Of a stretch of DNA of 64,000 nucleotides, positions 1 through 10,400 are shown in pieces. The DNA lies in assembly GCA_036852015.1 (NCBI GenBank), contig JAANDG010000153.1, forward strand, positions 124,001-188,000, read 5' to 3'. Numbering within the stretch: the first letter of the stretch is position 1; each line of letters begins with the position of its first letter. The position numbers and the translations under genes were made by a program. The notes under the pieces were generated by a model that did not search any database, was not told the DNA's origin, and was given only the letters and a program-made list of their open reading frames with translations. The stretch is from Pelodera strongyloides. Taxonomy: Eukaryota > Nematoda > Chromadorea > Rhabditida > Rhabditidae.

Positions 1-478
1 TATTTATAAGTTTTATCCTATGTCTTTTAAGTTATTACTTGCATTGTATGATTGTATGCATTAACTTATTCGTGTGACGTTTTTTCATTATCAGTTGTGA
101 TTCCTGTTAAGGTTGTTCATTTTTATAACTATGCGTTTGAATCCGTGAGATCAGATATTTTATTTATCTTGAAATAAGTTGGCTAATTCTCTTATCATGT
201 TATCACTTCTTCTACTTACAATTTAATAATTTGCTCCATTTTTCGCTGGTATATTTTGCTTTATTTATCATGTGATTGTGATCATCCAGCATTTTATTTC
301 CATTTACTTTTTTAACTACAATAAAATTTAACCAAACTAATATGTCTTTTTCCTATACTAAAAACTGAAATTATCCAGCCAAGGTACTTTTATTTATGAT
401 TGAAAAGTTGAATATTTACATATTTTGGCTTGGGGCGTTGTGGTTGTGAGTGATTCAGTTTTACACTCCCCTTGGGGG

Positions 479-511
<33 letters not shown>

Positions 512-789
512 GAGACTCCGGGCAGGGGCCTTCGCACTGCGGAATAGAGAAGCCGCGGAGAAATAAGCGGCTTATTCTAGGGAAACTACAAACTACGCCC
601 CTGTATTGAGTTTATATTTGGGGCGAGCAGCTTCTGTGTTCTACTAGAGTCTCTATAGGATATTTCTGATTTTTCTTGTAATTGTGTCTTTTGGCCTAAT
701 TTATAAAATATTCGTGTGAATCTTTTCTATTTTAACTTTTTTGCGCTACTCCTATTATTGAGCACTTTATAGTTGTAGTAATTTTCAGA
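1..789. other. Upstream non-coding region
   Basis: AT-rich sequence with no convincing exon. A short GA microsatellite lies at about 480-512. A locally GC-richer patch follows at 510-600. The last bases, 781-789, form a TTTTCAG acceptor one base before an ATG. That fits a spliced-leader trans-splice site for the next gene, or the acceptor of an intron in its 5' UTR. Confidence 0.5.
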
Positions 790-3433
790 ATGTCTGTTCC
801 TGCTGTAGTGAATGATGTGAAATTAGTGGGTGAACAATTATTCGATCATGTTCCACATATACACAAACAGGTAAAAATTTCCGTATCTTCCTTTAAAGCG
901 AAATACCAGCCGGTTTTTGAAACACATCGTGGATAACCTTTCTCAAGTATTTATGCTAAGTTACTCGAATTTTTATTATAATTTATGTTTATTTCATTTG
1001 CATAAGCTGCATAAGAATGCAAAGTGTTTCAAAAACCGGCCGGTATTTCGCTTTAAATCAACAATATACATAATTGATCGTTTCTGTGTCCGTGAGTGCC
1101 AGGTGACAGGTGACAGGCATGCGGTATACTGTATGTATAGTTTATAGTTTATTAATCATTAATTGTTGACATAATACTATTTATTGAAAATAAATAAAAT
1201 TATTACACACATATTTATAATTTTTGTTATTTGTTAAAGCGAAATGCTAGCCTCTTTGGAAAATTTGCATATGATAAGCAAATCCTATGTATCCCATGCT
1301 AATTTTGTACGATCGTCCACGGCAATCGTACAAAATTAACACAGGATACATATGATGTGCTTATCATATGCAAATTTTCCAAAGAGGGTAGCATTTCGAT
1401 TTAAATCTTTAGATTGAGACTTTTGTGGATCATTTTGAGAAGAATGAAAGACATAAGGAATTCGATGGAATTGTACGAGCCTCACATGCGGTTTGTTTTA
1501 AATTATTTATTTATTTAGCTAAAGCTAAAGTTTTTTTCAACCTGTCGTAGGATTGGTTGATTGTTACGAAATACTACAAAACATTATTATTTGTATCATA
1601 ATCATAGGCAATCTGCGTGTGTTATCTTCATGTCATGTCCCTTAATTTGAGAAAACCACTCGGCTCACGCCGCCTGAGGCGACTTATATGGAAATATGAT
1701 TGGTTTATAAAAGAGTAACTGTAGCCTAATTTGCATACAAATGTGCGTTACGGAAATGCAAATTTTCGACAATAGTTCCGCGTGTTCGGGTATAAAAAGA
1801 GTGTCGCAGCTCAATATCGAAGTATGCACATGCAATTGTTTCCTATTATGTGAATTTCTTATGATACTTTTGAAACTTTGTATATAAGTATGCCCATGCT
1901 AAACCAATCATATTTCCATATAAGTCGCCTCAGGCGGCGTGAGCCGAGTGGTTTTCTCAAATTAAGGGACATGACATGAAGATAATGATTATGATACAAA
2001 TAATGCTACAGTTACTCTTTTATATCTTATTATATAAAAGAGTAACTGTAGCCTAATTTGCATACAGATGTGCGTTACGGAAATGCAAATTTTCGACAAA
2101 TGGTATAAAAAGAGTGTCGCAGCTTGCAGCGCAGCAGAACTATGCATATGCAATTCTTTCCTATTATGTGAACTTCTTATGATACGTTTGAAACTTTGTA
2201 TAGAAGCCCATGCGAAACCAATCATATTTCCATGTAAGTCGCCTCAGGCGGCGTGAGCCGACTGGTAGTAAGATATTTGCTGTAAAGAGAGAATCTGTAT
2301 TTGGGCTATTTGAAATTTGAATGACTTTTTAATATTACTGAAACACCGAGAGTTCAGACTCCCAATATTGTTGTTTTTTTACGATTTCCTAGGAATCCTA
2401 GGGGTTTTATAGAAGGAATATTACCGTTAGCATTCTATTTTTATTAAATAATTAACATATGTGCACCAAAAATATTCAAACTAAATCAATCAATATATTG
2501 AAACAGACAGGACAATACGTGCCTTCGGTTACTTCCCAAATCTCATTCTCAATTCCAATGTTATTCTAAGCCGCATCCTGCGTTCCGTTTTTTATACTTG
2601 TCAGAAAATGGTGTTTGCTGTAGAATTAAAAGGAAATTTTAGCATGTAGCGCCGGTGCAGTCAATCAAAAATGTGATTTTCTTATGTATAAAATAGAGTA
2701 TGATAATCAACATTTATTCTTTTAGTTAGTCGAAGCCTCAGATACAAACGTGGAAGCTCTTTTCGAGGACGGACGTCTACAAAGAACAACCCAATCGATT
2801 GACGAACTGACGAAGAGAATTCAGAAATTAACACAACCAGCTCACGGAGAGGTGCGTTTTCCGCTTGCTTATCTTGCGTATTCTTGAATTTGTGTTGTGC
2901 CTGACTTCCATCGTTTCAATCACATACGACTGTTTTTGGCAAGCAAAAACACAGAATCGCGAGTATTTAGTGGCGTGTGCTGGCGGACTAGCAAAACGCT
3001 TTTGAGAACTACGCGCGGAACACAATTGCCTTGTTAGTTTGCTTGTCACGCTGCGTTCACGCCAACTTTCGAATCGGAGAATTAGAGTTCTTTTTTTTCT
3101 GCGCAACATACAAGGATAGAAATTCAAGCTATGTATGTGGTATCCAGCTGCAGCTGATGTATGTTGCTATCCTTGTATGTTGCGCAGAAAAAAAAATAAC
3201 TCTAATTCTCCGATTCGAAAGTTGGCGTGAACGCAGCGTGACAAGTCATGACAAGAATGATTTGCATATGTTCCTTTTTACCATCATTACGTGTGCTAAC
3301 ATATAATCGATTTCGATTCCAGGAGCACAAACTCTATCTGGAGGCAATTGAGAAATCTCAGAAGGAGTACATCGAATTGTGCAGAAGAGAAGGAGAGAAG
3401 AAGATGAGAGCTGCAGCTGGACTTCAACATTGA
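790..3433 (+). CDS. Small three-exon gene, 105-aa helical protein, unrecognised
   Basis: Exons 790-870, 2726-2851 and 3323-3433 join in phase 0 with good donors (GTAAAA, GTGCGT) and TTTTAG/TTCCAG acceptors, giving 105 residues and a TGA stop. The start is the first ATG, one base after a TTTTCAG acceptor. The product has no signal peptide or membrane segment. It is charged and probably helical: residues about 45-65 hold a run of the type DELTKRIQKL, and the last 35 residues are rich in E, K and R and end in AAAGLQH. Such a small soluble coiled-coil protein could be a subunit of a larger complex, but I recognise no family and assign no function. Both introns are crowded with transposon remnants. 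AATAAA at 3812-3817 gives a plausible 3' end. Confidence 0.75.
893..1056. repeat. Palindromic TTAA-type MITE, CCGGCCGG family
   Basis: TTAA at both ends. The terminal inverted repeat begins AGCGAAATACC and runs into (C/A)CGGCCGGTTTTTGAAAC; the right arm is its near-exact complement. It lies in intron 1 of the 105-aa gene. Related copies lie at 7548-7730, 13381-13529, 46997-47185 and 58145-58310. Confidence 0.85.
1234..1404. repeat. Palindromic TTAA-type MITE, GCTAGCC family
   Basis: A nearly complete palindrome bounded by TTAA. The arms start AGCGAAATGCTAGCC and include AAATTTGCATATGATAAGC; the centre is a second short palindrome around TTTTGTACGATCG. A near-identical copy lies at 26540-26709. 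Confidence 0.85.
1584..2005. repeat. Large inverted duplication containing Helitron-like ends
   Basis: The arms at about 1584-1709 and 1899-2005 are inverted copies. Each contains the motif CGCCTGAGGCG and the sequence ATATGATTGGTTT, plus flanking DNA with GGGACATGACATGAAG. The left arm has an extra ~19-base stretch. The interior matches the Helitron-like element at 2025-2265. This looks like a Helitron-like copy duplicated in inverted orientation together with host flank. Confidence 0.65.
2025..2265 (+). mobile_element. Short Helitron-like non-autonomous element
   Basis: Starts TCTTATTATATAAAAGAG after a host A and ends GCCGACTGG before a host T, matching the TC...CTRR ends and A/T insertion of Helitrons. 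A short hairpin (GTCGcCTCA with TGAGcCGAC) immediately precedes the 3' TGG. Internal marks shared with other copies are GATGTGCGTTACGG and TATAAAAAGAG. No coding capacity. Copies are at 37582-37815 (+) and 5059-5287 (-). Confidence 0.65.
3042..3246. repeat. Long near-perfect hairpin element
   Basis: Arms of about 75 bases are nearly exact reverse complements, including CTTGTCACGCTGCGTTCACG at the outer end and TGCGCAACATACAAGGATAG inside. It lies in intron 2 of the 105-aa gene and would fold into a long double-stranded hairpin in the pre-mRNA. No other copy was noticed in the window. Confidence 0.8.
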
Positions 3434-3481
3434 ACTTTGTAGTTTGATGCCGAAGCTTTGTAGTTTGGAGTCGCAACTTTG

Positions 3482-3562
3482 TAGTATAATTAACTGTTTT
3501 TCGAAAATAATTAACTGTTTCGAAAATAATTAACTGTTTCGAAAATAATTAACTGTTTTTCT
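3482..3562. repeat. Four short tandem repeats in 3' UTR
   Basis: A unit of about 19-22 bases (AATTAACTGTTTCGAAAAT) is repeated roughly four times between the stop codon and the AATAAA signal at 3812-3817. Confidence 0.8.
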
Positions 3563-3811
3563 TGCATTAACATCGTTTCATTTTGTCCACACCGCAGATT
3601 TGAAATTTACAACCTTGGGTATAAGAATATTGAAACACAAGTAGCAAATTTCTTGTTATTTTTCGCTCGTATCATTTATATACTCAATTTGAAATTTGTC
3701 GATGCAAATTGTGCCACAATTCCTTCACGTTGTCTAACAGCCCAATGTTTATAATCTATTTGGATTCGCTTTGCGGCGCTTCACTTATGTATATAATTTG
3801 AATCGTTAATG

Positions 3812-3817
3812 AATAAA
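3812..3817 (+). promoter_or_regulatory. Poly(A) signal of the 105-aa gene
   Basis: AATAAA lies 380 bases after the stop codon with no closer AATAAA. It is the likely 3' processing signal. Confidence 0.5.
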
Positions 3818-3833
3818 GAAATATTAGTGGAAG

Positions 3834-5058
3834 TTTGTCTGGTGTTTAGTCCTACAACCCTCTTGGTGGTGTATCGCATTGATTTAGTGTTTAACCTATT
3901 TACCATTGTTTTCTGAATTTTTCACAATCTAATATTTCCCATGTTATGTTCAACTTCGGCTCGCGTTTATGTTATGTGAAGTTTCCATTTTGATTCATCT
4001 ATCGCGCGGTTTTAAAAAGACTACTAACGCCATGCTTTCGCGCCGCACCATTTATTGTGCCTTCGGTGCGTGGTTGGTTTCTCAACGTCTGAACAAGTAT
4101 CGATATGCTTTGCAAATGAGTAAGGAGGGCAAATCATAAATCTCATTTTCTTACTGAAGCATAAAAATATTGGCCTTTCGGTATTTCGATTTGCCCTTGT
4201 CTTGTTAATAACGGCAAATTTCACTTAGGCACCGTCTTTTACTTTGGTTGGTCACTGTAGACTTCATAGATATCACCATTTCACTGTCGGCGACGATTCT
4301 CAGTGCCTCTCCGTGCCACCTTCCACATGAAACTGATTCTTCTGAAGGTCTTTTCGCTACAAATCACAATCGACGTCGTTGCCTTTTTAGGGAGAATGGA
4401 GCTGTATGAAGTGAGAAGAAAATGAGCCTGGGCGAGTGCTTCAGTTAGAAATGCTTTTCCGAAATCGTTTGCTCAGATCGCAGTGAGATACACGGATACA
4501 CCACGACCCACAATAACCTAAGATGCAGTGCTGGGTTCTTACCAGCTTAGGAGCTTAGTGTGAGTAGGTTGTGGAGCATTGCAACTCAATGCGTGTGTGT
4601 TCTCGTTGTAGCCCTGATGGTTGTATAGTTATAAGCCAGAATTTAGATATGCAATACGAGGCACATAATAAGTAAAAATTCACAATTTCAAAAATGTGTA
4701 CTTTACTAAATTCCTAAAATTCTGCTTTTTTTGTCTGTCTCGTGGGTATAAAGTTACACAACCGATGTCGGGAATTGAAGCAAAATTGTCTTCTTGGACA
4801 ATTACAAGAGATGCGGTTTGGTAATTGAATACTCTTTAGGAATTTGGTTAAAACACCCTACCTTCTAAGGAAAGTGGGCGGTTGCTTTGTGATTTGTGCA
4901 CGTTTTTTTTCTGAAAAAGAAGTTTTAAGTGACTTGATTCGGATCCTCTTTCAACTTTCAACTGTGCTCCTAATTTGCAACTTGTCGTACTTCTTCTTTT
5001 GCACGATTCATTGAGGTTCGGAGTGTTTCATTTCTGGTTGTGCACACATTATAAATTA
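3834..5058. other. Intergenic region, nothing recognised
   Basis: No exon, tRNA or clear repeat could be supported. The short minus ORF at 4024-4224 lacks splice context and protein-like composition. Confidence 0.5.
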
Positions 5059-5287
5059 CCAGTCGGCTCATGCCGCCTGAGGCGACTTACATGAAAATAT
5101 GATTGGTTTAGCATGGGCATACTTATATACAAAGCATCAAACGTATCATAAGAAAAATTCACATAATAGGAAACAATTGCATATACTGAGCTGCGAAACT
5201 CTTTTTATACCCGAACACGAAATTTGCATTTCCGTAACGCACATCGGTATGCAAATTACGCTTCAGTTACTCTTTTATATAATAAGA
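5059..5287 (-). mobile_element. Short Helitron-like element, minus orientation
   Basis: Reading the minus strand, it begins TCTTATTATATAAAAGAG at 5287 and ends GCCGACTGG at 5059, with the same internal motifs as the copy at 2025-2265. Its 5' end directly abuts the 3' end of another element at 5288, so it was either inserted at that exact junction or the two arose together. Confidence 0.65.
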
Positions 5288-5706
5288 CCAGCCGTTCGAA
5301 GAGCCCTACGGGCTCTTCTCCGACTGGAGGAATCGGCCTTCGGCCGACTGCTACACACTGTTCAAGAAAAGGAATTTCTACAAATATAAAAAGACGTTCA
5401 TTTACGTTTATGTGGAAACGTATAATTTGGTTCTGGACTTCAGCGTTTTTGCAAATCATGCAAATTTGCTATAGAACTTCTATTCTATCTCCTGTAAGAT
5501 CCTCGTTACATAAGCTAGCATTGCTCAACAGGTAGAGCGTTGGACTGTGAATCGAGTGATTATGTGCTGCTGTGGGTTCGAATCCCGGCAGCGGCGAAGA
5601 TTTTGTATGTTCTCTTTCGATTGTGAATAGAAAATGTTCTTTATGAAAGGATTTCGTTTCGTTCACACAAACAAAAAAGTAAACTCTTCTGCTTTATATA
5701 ATAAGA
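5288..5706 (-). mobile_element. Second Helitron-like element with classic 3' hairpin
   Basis: On the minus strand it starts TCTTATTATATAAAGC at 5706, after a host A. It ends with a per­fect 9-bp hairpin (GAAGAGCCC, loop GTA, GGGCTCTTC), then GAACGGCTGG at 5288. A hairpin about 10 bases before CTRR is the textbook Helitron 3' end. The 5' end is shared with the other family, but the 3' end and interior differ. A tRNA-like stretch on the opposite strand lies inside it. Confidence 0.65.
5514..5596 (+). other. tRNA-like sequence, probably SINE head or tRNA pseudogene
   Basis: It has an A-box-like TTGCTCAACAGGTAGAG and a B-box-like GGGTTCGAATCCC. The region between them can form an anticodon-loop-like CTGTGAA. 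The acceptor arms do not pair well and the variable region is too long, so a functional tRNA is unlikely. It lies inside the Helitron-like element at 5288-5706. Confidence 0.5.
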
Positions 5707-7404
5707 TAATAAATAACAACGTGACTTTCCTTAACATGTGTTTATCGTTAATGTTTCGAACTGTCCTTCATCAGGAAATGATAAAGTTCAGTTTATTTAA
5801 AACAGTGGTAGAATGAACACTCTAGTAATAATAGTTCGGTACGCACAGCTAGATATCGCAAAATCGCAAATGGTCTTAGTCTTAGCGTCTTCGACTCGCC
5901 AGAAATTTCTAAGAATAAAAAAATCTTTTTGTCCAGCGTTGTTCAGCTGAGATCAAATTGTTCCATTTCATTCTCGGAAAACTTGTCAATTATTCAGTTG
6001 CAAGATTACGTATTCGTGCAAACATACTGAAGTTTTTTCGTTGCTCCTGTGTGTTCGCTATTTGCACTCAGAATAGGTAAAAGAAAAAACATCGTAATCC
6101 TGTGTACTTTCTTACTCATTTTTGACCAAACATAACTCGATTCATATTCATAAGTGCAAATGTCCCTTTCCCCCGGTCCCTACTAGAGTAACTTTCATGA
6201 TTTTTTGTTGTTGTTGTTGTTTTATTGTTTCCTCATGTTCGTAGAAAAAATATGTATAAATGATGATGATAAAGTTCAAAGATTTTTGAGATATACTGTG
6301 AATTGCATATATTTCCCAGAAGCATAAACGAATATGGGCGCTAAATTAATTGCACAAGATATTATTAGCGTAACCTTGATTACTCTATTGTGGCAGCCTT
6401 CCAGACACTTGCTCGACGTTGCCTGTTATGTACTAGACGTGTCAAGGAGCATAATAGCTTGATACTAATCGTTGTCGAAAGATGCCCAGAAGACGTCGGG
6501 TTGATGATGTGGGATGCAGTCTCACTTCAGAACATATCACTATTGATCACGACGCACTGATGGTTGGTGAATTTAAACGGAGTTTACATCTACTCTGGGA
6601 AATAGTTCATCTGCTATCTCACTGAAACACATAGTTAAACGTTACATCAAACGAATCTGCGGAGATGGTACTTGCATGCTTCTCAACGAGAGCGTTTTTC
6701 CTGATTTGCGTTTTTCCTGATTTGCGCGCACCTAACTAAGTGCCCTATGCCGCCCAAGCGAAACCTCAGCCTCACCATCAGCCGCATCTAACCGACTCCG
6801 AATTATGTGAGATGTGGCCGCTTCGGACGGGAATTGAACCCACTACCTTTGTCCGTGGATTTCCACTGCACTTTCCTTAACTTGAACAATTCAGCCAACT
6901 CTGAATCGCTTTGCTGACGACACTTCCATGCTTGGATTTCGATATTTGCACACTCGATACAAGACATGGTTCAGGCGAGCTTTAGTTTTAGTTATATGTA
7001 TACTATGCTCTTTGTTTCCGAGATATTTTTTACTAGTTTCCTACTAGGTTTTTAGTCGGCCCGAGCTCGAAATACGAACATTTAGCGGAAAAAGGTCGGA
7101 AAGTCCATGTGAAAAGCTTGGAAACTGAGAAACAGACTGCTCCCGAGCTTTCCGATTTCGGCCTGATAAAGTTGTCGGAGAATACTCGGGAAATAGGCAG
7201 AAATCCCTCGAAAAGGAATAGTTTCTCGGAAAATGCTCGGGATTCATTAATGGAGATGTTCAAGAAAATAAAGGAACCAGTGGGTACCCAAGGTCCAAAA
7301 ATAAACCTTACTACCTTTTTCCTGCTATTGTATAATGATTACGTCAACAATTCTCCACTTATTCCTCTGAGCACTCCCATACGCCATTAATATAAATCGT
7401 TCAG
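5707..7404. other. Region before the DEG/ENaC TM1 exon
   Basis: The cytoplasmic N-terminal exon(s) of the following channel gene should lie here, but I could not find the usual HG-containing segment or a start codon. The + ORF at 7109-7390 is charged and could be partly exonic; it ends just before the TM1 exon, but no supported splice links it. Confidence 0.35.
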
Positions 7405-10400
7405 AATCCTATGGGCATTTATTCTGATTTTCTTCCTCGGATTGACTGTTTATCAAGTGACCGAACGGATAACTTACTATTTTATCAGGTTCGATTTTCC
7501 AGTTTTCGAATACATTTATAAACCGAAGCTGCACTGTAAAATGCTACTTAAAGCGAAATACCGGCCGGTTTTTGAAACGCATATCAAATATCAGCATTCT
7601 TATGCAGTTATTCTAAAAGGGGTCTACTGGGGTCTATTTTTTATTCAAATTTATGTTCATTTGCATATGAAGCATAGGAAAGCAGGGAGTACTCGATGCG
7701 TTACAAAAACCGGCCGGTATTTCGCTTTAACGGCAAATACTTAGGCGTTGCAATTAACGTAGATGATTACTGAATCGATTGCGCACTTGGACAACTTTTT
7801 GGTACTCTCGGAAATTGACTAAATATTAATTTGCTTTCTTCCAGGAATCCACTGAAAACCCTCCGAACATATGACACACCGACTGAGATGCTATTTCCGG
7901 CTGTCGTTTTATGCAATAAACTTCAATTGCGGTAAAATGAAGATAGAAAACTAGAAGTCTAATGCATGAATGCGAATAGAGTATTTATATTACGCTTTCG
8001 CGCGAATTCGCCGCATCCAAGTTCAATTTTCGAGCAGTTTTGCTTTAGGTGTATGCTAAAACCCTGCAAGTTTATGTAAATTTCTTACTGTATGTAAAAT
8101 TCCTCTACTTTTCCACTATAGAAACTGCAATAACATGGATGATACTTTCGCATGCGAAAGTGCGCGAAAGTGTAACATAAGTACTATAGAATATGCAAAG
8201 TGTACTACACACCTAAACCAGAAAATGTGCATAAAATTGCTCGATTATCCTAAACCCTAAACCTTATAGTATAGTATTTAGGGCGTCGAAGATCGCGGCC
8301 GAATCTCCCGACTTACTCCGTATAATGAGCGTTTTGCACGAGGACGATGGTTCTGTTACACTAAATAGAACATTACGGTTAGAAAGTGAAATATTTAGCA
8401 AGTTCATTATCTACTTGTCCCTTTGTGCATTACATCGCAGCAAACCAAAATGTTCCCCATCACATGGAATCGTGCCATTTGGTGACCATTTGGCGACCAC
8501 TAGCCGGCCAATTTTTTCAATTACTGTTGGCAAATTCCCAAACAAAAAGATATCGTGAAAATATTCTCGATGGAAACCACTTGTAAAATGGTTATCGGCT
8601 GAATCGCTGAATTAGAAAAGTGGAGCGGATCAACCCAGCAACGACAATCCAAGAACCTGGTTTCATATGGCAAGGGTGAAACATTGACATATGCAAAAAA
8701 AGGATGTCTGCATTTTCAGGTCGTCACTCAACAACTTCAATGATATCAACGTTTTGGAAGTGTTTAGTAAAGCCGCGCAAAGCTCAGAAGACTTCGTTAT
8801 TAGGTACTGATTATGTTTCGTTTCATTAGTTCGGAGGCCGGTGGATAACAACATCATCTTTACCACAGACTGGAAGAAACACCAGAACAATGATCCTACT
8901 TTGCAGTTGTGAATACGGTAAGGGAGGGTCCTGCGTGGAAGATGTTCGACCTATTCTCACTCCTAAAGGTGTATGCTTTGAAGTGGCTCCGAACATTACA
9001 GTACGACGACCTGGTAGGCAGATTGCATAATACTCAACTAAATAATTAAAAGCAACAGAACTCAGTCTGGCTCTAGTTACATGGTAGGGAATAGGGAATA
9101 AGCAATAAATCGATTATGAAAAATTAATTATGATCTGTTCTTTAAATCAATCAATATGTCTAGGCCCGGAGACGACATTGTCATTACTCCTGAATCTGGA
9201 GCAATACGAGATTATACCAGGAACAGTAATAGAGGCCGGAGTTATACTTTCACTTTACGATAGCCAGTAAGTTACTGTTTATAACGACTATTCTAAATTG
9301 AACTTAGTATATTAAATGTATTCAGTAGAGCTCCCATAAATGTGTCAATTTCGAATAGAGCCTAGGATTATAGTCTAACGGCGGCGAAAATCTTTTTACT
9401 TATCTAGATGTTTTAGAGAAGCTCCGTCATCCGTTTACGCTGAAGGAATTCACTTAGAACCAGGAAAAGTGGTTACGATACCTATAAATGACGTTCGAAA
9501 GGTAATAATATTATCTTAACTTATCCTTAAGATTAGGAAGAAAATAGTGACCTTTTTACGTCCTGCTATGGGCTATATTCCTATATTCAAACATAGCTCT
9601 TTATCCCGAATGTGCACCAGCTTCAAGTTCATTTGCAGTTTTTTGCAAAGTATTGATTGTGTGATAATGTCAAACTCCGAAGCGGTTCTCTCTAAACTAA
9701 TGGTAATAGGATATATGATAATGATGGGTGTATGCTATGCTTTGAATTTCTATTTTATTTTCTTCAGTTATATCGCTATGGTTCCGCATGTGGACGGCGT
9801 GAAGTTGGGAGGTTCAGCGAGAGAGAATATTCGCGAGCGGGATGTCAATGGTCGAAACAATATGAGGAAATTCAAAAGACATGCAGGCATGTTACTAAGA
9901 TATTAGAAAAAGCGAGACTTTCTGGATGAACAACTATAGTTGTCCTTATTCTAATTTGACTTTTTCAAGGCTAAATCCACTACTAAACCTAGCTATTCGT
10001 TGTTTCAGATGCACACCTTTCAACAGTCCCACAAATCGAAGAAAACTTCTGAATTTGGTTGAGGTAGTTCAATAGACTTATTATAAAACTACACGTTCTG
10101 ATCTTGGAAACTTCTCAATTCTTTCTCTAACAAAAACAATATTTGCAGGAGAAAAACGCCGTGCCATCAAAGAAGGCTTCTTCTCCGAAGAAAAGTGAAC
10201 GGAAAGGACTTCCACCATGCACACTCAGTCAAGAATATGAATGTGTGGCCAATATGACGGTAGGCTTATTCTAATTATTCTAGATTTGTTTCATAACCGT
10301 AAGTCAAGAATATTCATAAGCCTGCTCCTGTAATTTAAAGGGTCAGGCCCATCTCAAATGACCCCTATCTTTGATGATTCCACCTGATTCTTCATGTCAT

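Noticed and set aside
5514..5596. Functional tRNA gene (also 17228, 22029, 35961, 53415)
   Set aside because: A and B boxes are present but acceptor and anticodon stems do not pair properly, and some share SINE-like tails.
8249..8263. CCTAAACCCTAAACC resembling telomere repeats or a chromosome-breakage motif
   Set aside because: Only two imperfect units, inside a channel-gene intron; not enough for a telomeric or DNA-elimination signal.
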